Below the pieces are notes generated by a model. It saw nothing but the letters and a program-made list of their open reading frames with translations. It was not told the DNA's origin and searched no databases. A stretch of 7,596 bases of DNA from Propionibacteriaceae bacterium (GTDB lineage Bacteria; Actinomycetota; Actinomycetes; Propionibacteriales; Propionibacteriaceae). The first letter of the stretch is position 1. Each line of letters starts with the position of its first letter. This document shows, in pieces, positions 4,982 through 7,596 of this stretch. The translations under genes and the position numbers were made by a program. The stretch is taken from positions 1,998-9,593 of the forward strand of contig PMBM01000035.1 in NCBI GenBank assembly GCA_003153855.1, in the 5' to 3' direction.

Positions 4982-5569
4982 ATGGCGTCCATGCAGATCG
5001 CTTGGTCCGACGGCGCGTGGACCAACCCGCCCGTACAGGTCGAGCACGTCAACGGCACCCTCCGCGTCACGGCCGCGGAAGGCTCGGATGCCTGGCGCCA
5101 CACCTCGTACGGCTTCGTCCACGACACCGAACACGCCCTCCTAAGGCCCCTCGCCGTCGGACGGGCCGTCGAGATCGCCTTCCGCTGCGAGCTGTCGGGG
5201 CAGTTCGACCAGGCGGGCGCCTACCTCAGGTTCGATGAAGAGCACTGGATCAAATCCTGCGTGGAGCACTCCGACGGCATCGACATGCTTGGCGGCGTCG
5301 TCACGATGGGCCGCTCGGACTGGTCAACGGGCCCCGTGCCCGGCTGGTCCGGTCAGGTCGTCACCATCCGTATCTCGCGGGCGGAGGAGTCGGTGACGGT
5401 ACGGGCTCGGGTCGACGCCTGTCCGTACCACCTCGTCCGCGTTGCGCCGACGCCTCCCGGCGCCCCTGCACTAGCCGGGCCGTTCCTCTGCGCGCCCACC
5501 CGGGCGGGCCTCACCATCGACTTCCTCGCCTGGCGCGAGACCGACGCCGACGGTTCACTCCACGTCTAG
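4982..5569 (+). CDS. DUF1349 domain protein (concanavalin-like fold)
   Basis: The protein is 195 aa from ATG 4982, with AGGAG 4 nt upstream. The frame is open further back, but that part covers the SRP RNA and tRNA genes and is not coding. Family hallmarks are SDAWRHTSYGF near residues 35-45, then FDQAGAYLRFDEEHWIKSCV at about 74-93 with EHSDG after it, and LAGPFLCAP followed by GLTIDFLAW near the C-terminus. DUF1349 proteins are single-domain beta-sandwich proteins related to legume-lectin/glucanase folds. Their biochemical role is not established, although some are annotated as possible sugar-binding proteins. There is no signal peptide, so it is probably cytoplasmic. Full family length with no sign of damage. 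It appears to be a stand-alone gene. Confidence 0.88.
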   Translation: MASMQIAWSDGAWTNPPVQVEHVNGTLRVTAAEGSDAWRHTSYGFVHDTEHALLRPLAVGRAVEIAFRCELSGQFDQAGAYLRFDEEHWIKSCVEHSDGIDMLGGVVTMGRSDWSTGPVPGWSGQVVTIRISRAEESVTVRARVDACPYHLVRVAPTPPGAPALAGPFLCAPTRAGLTIDFLAWRETDADGSLHV

Positions 5570-5605
5570 AACCAAGCTCAGATAGCCAACCGGTCGAGCC
5601 GCCTC

Positions 5606-5698
5606 GTGGTGGTTACGGATGGCGACGAGCGGCCCTGCGAATGCCCACACCGATTCGTGGTGGATATGAACAGCTCCATCCAGCCCCATAACCACCAC
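5606..5698. repeat. Long-range inverted repeat in an intergenic region
   Basis: GTGGTGGTTA (5606-5615) and TAACCACCAC (5689-5698) are perfect 10-bp inverted arms 73 bp apart. Inner arms GGATGG (5617-5622) and CCATCC (5676-5681) extend the pairing across a bulge. TCGTGGTGG also occurs as a direct repeat at 5604 and 5655. A 44-codon minus-strand frame (5689-5555, starting MGLDGAVHIHHESVWAFAGP) spans the repeat and looks protein-like, but it has no ribosome binding site and overlaps the DUF1349 stop, so I do not call it a gene. Confidence 0.5.
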
Positions 5699-5708
5699 CA
5701 GCTGGCTT

Positions 5709-5726
5709 GAGGGTCCGCCGGCCCTC
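5709..5726. terminator. Small hairpin downstream of the DUF1349 gene
   Basis: GAGGG (5709-5713) and CCCTC (5722-5726) form a short stem around an 8-nt loop, without a T-tract. It could contribute to termination from either side of this convergent intergenic region; evidence is weak. Confidence 0.25.
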
Positions 5727-5758
5727 CTGACAGCTGCCGTAACCGCTCAGAGCAGCAG

Positions 5759-5789
5759 CCGAGGGGCCGGGTCGAGTTCGGCCCCTCGG
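5759..5789 (-). terminator. Strong hairpin after the sigma/GerMN operon
   Basis: CCGAGGGGCCG (5759-5769) and CGGCCCCTCGG (5779-5789) are perfect 11-bp arms with a 9-nt loop, starting 17 bp past the stop of the minus-strand operon. No T-tract follows, which is common for actinobacterial hairpin terminators. It may act in both directions between the convergent genes. Confidence 0.65.
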
Positions 5790-5806
5790 ATGAGTGGTCT
5801 GACGGC

Positions 5807-6889
5807 TTACGAGACCGTGAACGTCACGCGCTCCTCGTACGTGGCACTGCCGTCCTTGGGCGAGATGTCGGCGACGTAGATCGTGTACGTACCGGCGGCC
5901 AGCGTGCCGAGCGGGATCGAGTACGTCCCGTAGTCGGGGCAGGCGATCGAGGCCGTCGCGCTACCGGTCTTGACCACCGTCGTGCCCTGCAGCAGCTGCC
6001 ACGGGAACTGGGCCTCGAACACGCAGGCCTGGCCGGTCACCGTGACCGGGGACTTCACTGTGGCGCCCTGCGTCGGGGTGTCGACCCAGATCGGGACGAG
6101 GTCCATGTACGACGTCGCCGAGTCGGGCCGTGCGTAGCTGCCGGCCGCCTTCGACGCGAACGCGCCCGTGCCGCCCGTCACCTCGACCCGTACCGGCACG
6201 TTGAGCTGTGCGGCGGCGGTGGCCGTCCATACGAGGCTCTGTACGGCGATGCGCTGCTGCTCGGCTCCGAGCCCGGTCGTACCGGCCTGGTTGAGCACGA
6301 TGCCGATCTGCGTGTCGGTCACCACGACCTTCGCCGTCGTGCCGGCCGGCCAGGGGTCCTGGACGTTGTAGACACTGACCGTCTTGCCGTCCGCGGTCGT
6401 GCCGGAGAGCAGCGTCGTGATGGCCGCCTGTGCGCGCGCCTCGCGGTCACCCGGATCCGGCACCGAGACGAACGTCCGGCTGAGCAGCCACGGCAACGTG
6501 CTCGTGCCGGTGACGACCTCGTACACGGGCATCGCCCACGGCGCCGACGCCGTCGCCGACGTACTCGCGGCGGGCGTGGCGACCTCCGGGGTCACGGCCC
6601 CCTGCTTCCCGGCCTGGTCGTTCTGGGCGGGCGCGGCAGCGCCGGAGGCGGCGGTGCCCTGCGTGTGGTTCGTGAGCAGGAAGCCGAGGCCGAGAACCGC
6701 AACGAGCACGAAGGCTGCGGCGACGCCGATCAGCCAGTAGCCCGTACGGCGCTTGGCGGGTGCTTCGGCGTCGAGGATCGCGCCGAGGCGATGGTTGGGA
6801 ATGACCTTGTCAGCCTGGTCGTGGAGAGACATACGAACACCCTCTTCGAAGCGGCGGAACTCCCCGAGGTCACCCAGCTCGTCGCTCAT
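5807..6889 (-). CDS. Membrane-anchored GerMN/Gmad2-domain protein, possible anti-sigma factor
   Basis: The protein is 360 aa from ATG 6889-6887. This overlaps the sigma-factor stop by 4 nt (ATGA) and has GGAGGTG upstream, so the pair is translationally coupled. A charged cytoplasmic head (1-50) is followed by one transmembrane helix (about 51-72), then an Ala/Thr/Pro-rich linker (about 75-120). Residues about 120-240 resemble a GerMN domain (AAITTLLSG; a strand pair around TDTQIGIVLN; SLVWTATAAAQLNVPVRVEV). Residues about 265-358 match Gmad2, an Ig-like fold (PIWVDTPTQGATVKSPVTVTG, then FEAQFPW and a final VTFTVS). These domains are known from spore-germination and envelope proteins and sit outside the membrane. 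Cys289 and Cys317 could form a disulfide. The position suggests it restrains the sigma factor through residues 1-50, but there is no zinc-binding His-x3-Cys-x2-Cys motif. That role is inference. Confidence 0.87.
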   Translation of the reverse strand: MSDELGDLGEFRRFEEGVRMSLHDQADKVIPNHRLGAILDAEAPAKRRTGYWLIGVAAAFVLVAVLGLGFLLTNHTQGTAASGAAAPAQNDQAGKQGAVTPEVATPAASTSATASAPWAMPVYEVVTGTSTLPWLLSRTFVSVPDPGDREARAQAAITTLLSGTTADGKTVSVYNVQDPWPAGTTAKVVVTDTQIGIVLNQAGTTGLGAEQQRIAVQSLVWTATAAAQLNVPVRVEVTGGTGAFASKAAGSYARPDSATSYMDLVPIWVDTPTQGATVKSPVTVTGQACVFEAQFPWQLLQGTTVVKTGSATASIACPDYGTYSIPLGTLAAGTYTIYVADISPKDGSATYEERVTFTVS

Positions 6890-7413
6890 GCCGACACCTC
6901 CATCCGCTCGCGAAGAGCCCGCAACCCGCGATAGGCGTGGGTCTTCACCGAACCCGGAGAGATGTCGAGCGCCTCAGCGATCTGCGCCTCGGACAGGTCC
7001 GAGTAGTAACGCAGCGCGATCACCTCGCGCTGCCGGTCAGGGAGGGTGGCCAGCGCTGCCATCAGCTGGTCCCCGTCCAGTCGCATCAGGGCCGCCACGT
7101 CCGAGCTCGGGGCCGTCAGGCGACCCGCGGCATCGGCCCGTCCGGCCTCCGCCACAGTCTCCCGACGCACCACCATGAGGTGCCGCAGCACCGAACGGGC
7201 GCCGTTCACCGCGCACCGCCTCAGATACGCCACAGCAGCCTCCTCGTCACGCAGCCTGTCCCAGTTGCGATACGTGGCGATGTACGCGTCCTGCGCTACG
7301 TCCTCGGCGGCAGCCTGGTCGCGCAGAAGCAGCCAGACGAGCCGTACGAGTCCAGCCCAGTGCGACTCGTACAGCAGGCTGATGCCCTCTGTCGCAGTCA
7401 CCCGGGTTGCCAC
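6886..7413 (-). CDS. ECF RNA polymerase sigma factor, SigE family
   Basis: The product is 175 aa from GTG 7413-7411. Region 2 (about 14-78) contains LYESHWAGLVRL, the -10-recognising DVAQDAYIATYRNWDRL and the AYLRRCAVNGARS helix. Region 4 (about 115-168) has LPDRQREVIALRYYSDLSE and the helix-turn-helix AQIAEALDISPGSVKTHAYR, which contacts the -35. The linker between them is short and no extra C-terminal domain is present. The frame is open to an ATG at 7563, but the upstream part consists of intergenic repeats. GTG 7413 has AGGGAG 7 nt upstream and gives the N-terminus usual for this family (ATRVTATEGISLLYESHW). ECF factors redirect RNA polymerase to stress or envelope genes and usually activate their own operon. 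The coupled membrane-protein gene supports an envelope-sensing role, which is inference. Confidence 0.92.
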   Translation of the reverse strand: MATRVTATEGISLLYESHWAGLVRLVWLLLRDQAAAEDVAQDAYIATYRNWDRLRDEEAAVAYLRRCAVNGARSVLRHLMVVRRETVAEAGRADAAGRLTAPSSDVAALMRLDGDQLMAALATLPDRQREVIALRYYSDLSEAQIAEALDISPGSVKTHAYRGLRALRERMEVSA

Positions 7414-7425
7414 CGTCACACTCCC

Positions 7426-7457
7426 TAGACGCCTCGGAGCACCTTCTCGTTGACAAC
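7426..7457 (-). promoter_or_regulatory. Possible ECF-type promoter of the sigma operon
   Basis: On the minus strand GTTGTCAAC (7457-7449) supplies an AAC-type -35 and, after 17 bp, CGTCTA (7431-7426) supplies a CGTC-type -10. AAC-N16-17-CGTC is the usual ECF promoter pattern and would mean autoregulation. Transcription would start about 8-10 nt before the GTG, close to the Shine-Dalgarno, so the leader would be very short. Confidence 0.35.
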
Positions 7458-7489
7458 TCTGCTCCATATCGATCACCCGTGTCGCCGTA

Positions 7490-7596
7490 CAGCGGTACGC
7501 GTCCTCTCGCGCAGCGGTACGAGTCCTCTCACAGAGCGGCCAGATTGCTCTCCTTGCGTGCATTTCTGCTCTCCGCCGGCGCAGCTTTGCTCTCCC
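7490..7596. repeat. Short direct repeats spaced 22/22/21/21 bp upstream of the sigma gene
   Basis: Two near-identical 22-bp units (7490-7511 and 7512-7533) share CAGCGGTACG, one variable base and GTCCTCTC. A degenerate third unit begins GAGCGG at 7534. The core continues as TGCTCTCC at 7546, 7567 and 7588. Aligned on the CTCTC core, five copies occur at spacings of 22, 22, 21 and 21 bp (minus strand GAGAG followed by G/C and A). The series lies 77-180 bp upstream of the sigma start and may continue past the window edge. Confidence 0.7.

Noticed and set aside
7450..7478. Perfect TTGACA on the plus strand as a rightward promoter
   Set aside because: At 17-bp spacing the -10 position reads TCACCC, and the better TATCGA is only 11 bp away. 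No plus-strand gene starts within the window.
7414..7563. N-terminal extension of the sigma factor to ATG 7563
   Set aside because: The extra 50 residues come from the 22-bp repeats and promoter region and do not resemble ECF N-termini. GTG 7413 has a well-placed Shine-Dalgarno.
7490..7596. CRISPR array
   Set aside because: The period is 21-22 bp with an 8-bp conserved core. There is no 28-37-bp repeat with unique spacers and no cas gene.

Overview
The window is high-GC DNA with strongly G/C-ending codons, GTG starts, short or absent 5' leaders and TAnnnT-type -10 boxes. This fits an actinobacterium (Actinomycetota); the genus cannot be fixed from the sequence. Most of the content is ordinary accessory or housekeeping material. 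No CRISPR array, intact transposon or recognisable new multi-gene system is visible.

Layout, left to right. Positions 1-548 (minus) hold the N-terminal half of a membrane-anchored SGNH/GDSL hydrolase that runs off the left edge. Positions 687-880 are a frameshifted relic of the N-terminus of an IS630-like transposase. Positions 987-1433 (plus) encode a small four-helix membrane protein that may be translated from a leaderless mRNA. It converges on a tight minus-strand operon (3705 to 1521) in the order TetR-family regulator, BcrA/LanF-type ABC ATPase, ABC-2 permease. The operon's genes overlap by 1 and 4 nt, and a palindromic operator lies over its promoter. It looks like a self-regulated drug or peptide exporter or resistance module.

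Next is a minus-strand type II toxin-antitoxin pair (antitoxin 4264-4497, MazF/PemK toxin 3945-4262) with its own palindrome upstream. Two stable RNA genes follow, transcribed divergently from a shared ~70-bp promoter region: tRNA-Ser(GGA) with encoded CCA (minus, 4702-4789) and the small bacterial SRP RNA (plus, about 4857-4950). Just downstream of the SRP RNA is a DUF1349 protein gene (4982-5569, plus).

The right end is a two-gene minus-strand operon: a SigE-family ECF sigma factor (7413-6886), then, overlapping by 4 nt, a single-pass membrane protein with GerMN-like and Gmad2-like extracytoplasmic domains (6889-5807). The second gene sits where an anti-sigma factor would be expected but has no zinc-finger motif. 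The operon ends in an 11-bp hairpin. Upstream of the sigma gene is a series of short direct repeats at 22/22/21/21-bp spacing, about two helical turns apart, plus a possible ECF-type promoter. The sigma operon and its upstream repeats are the part most worth a closer look.
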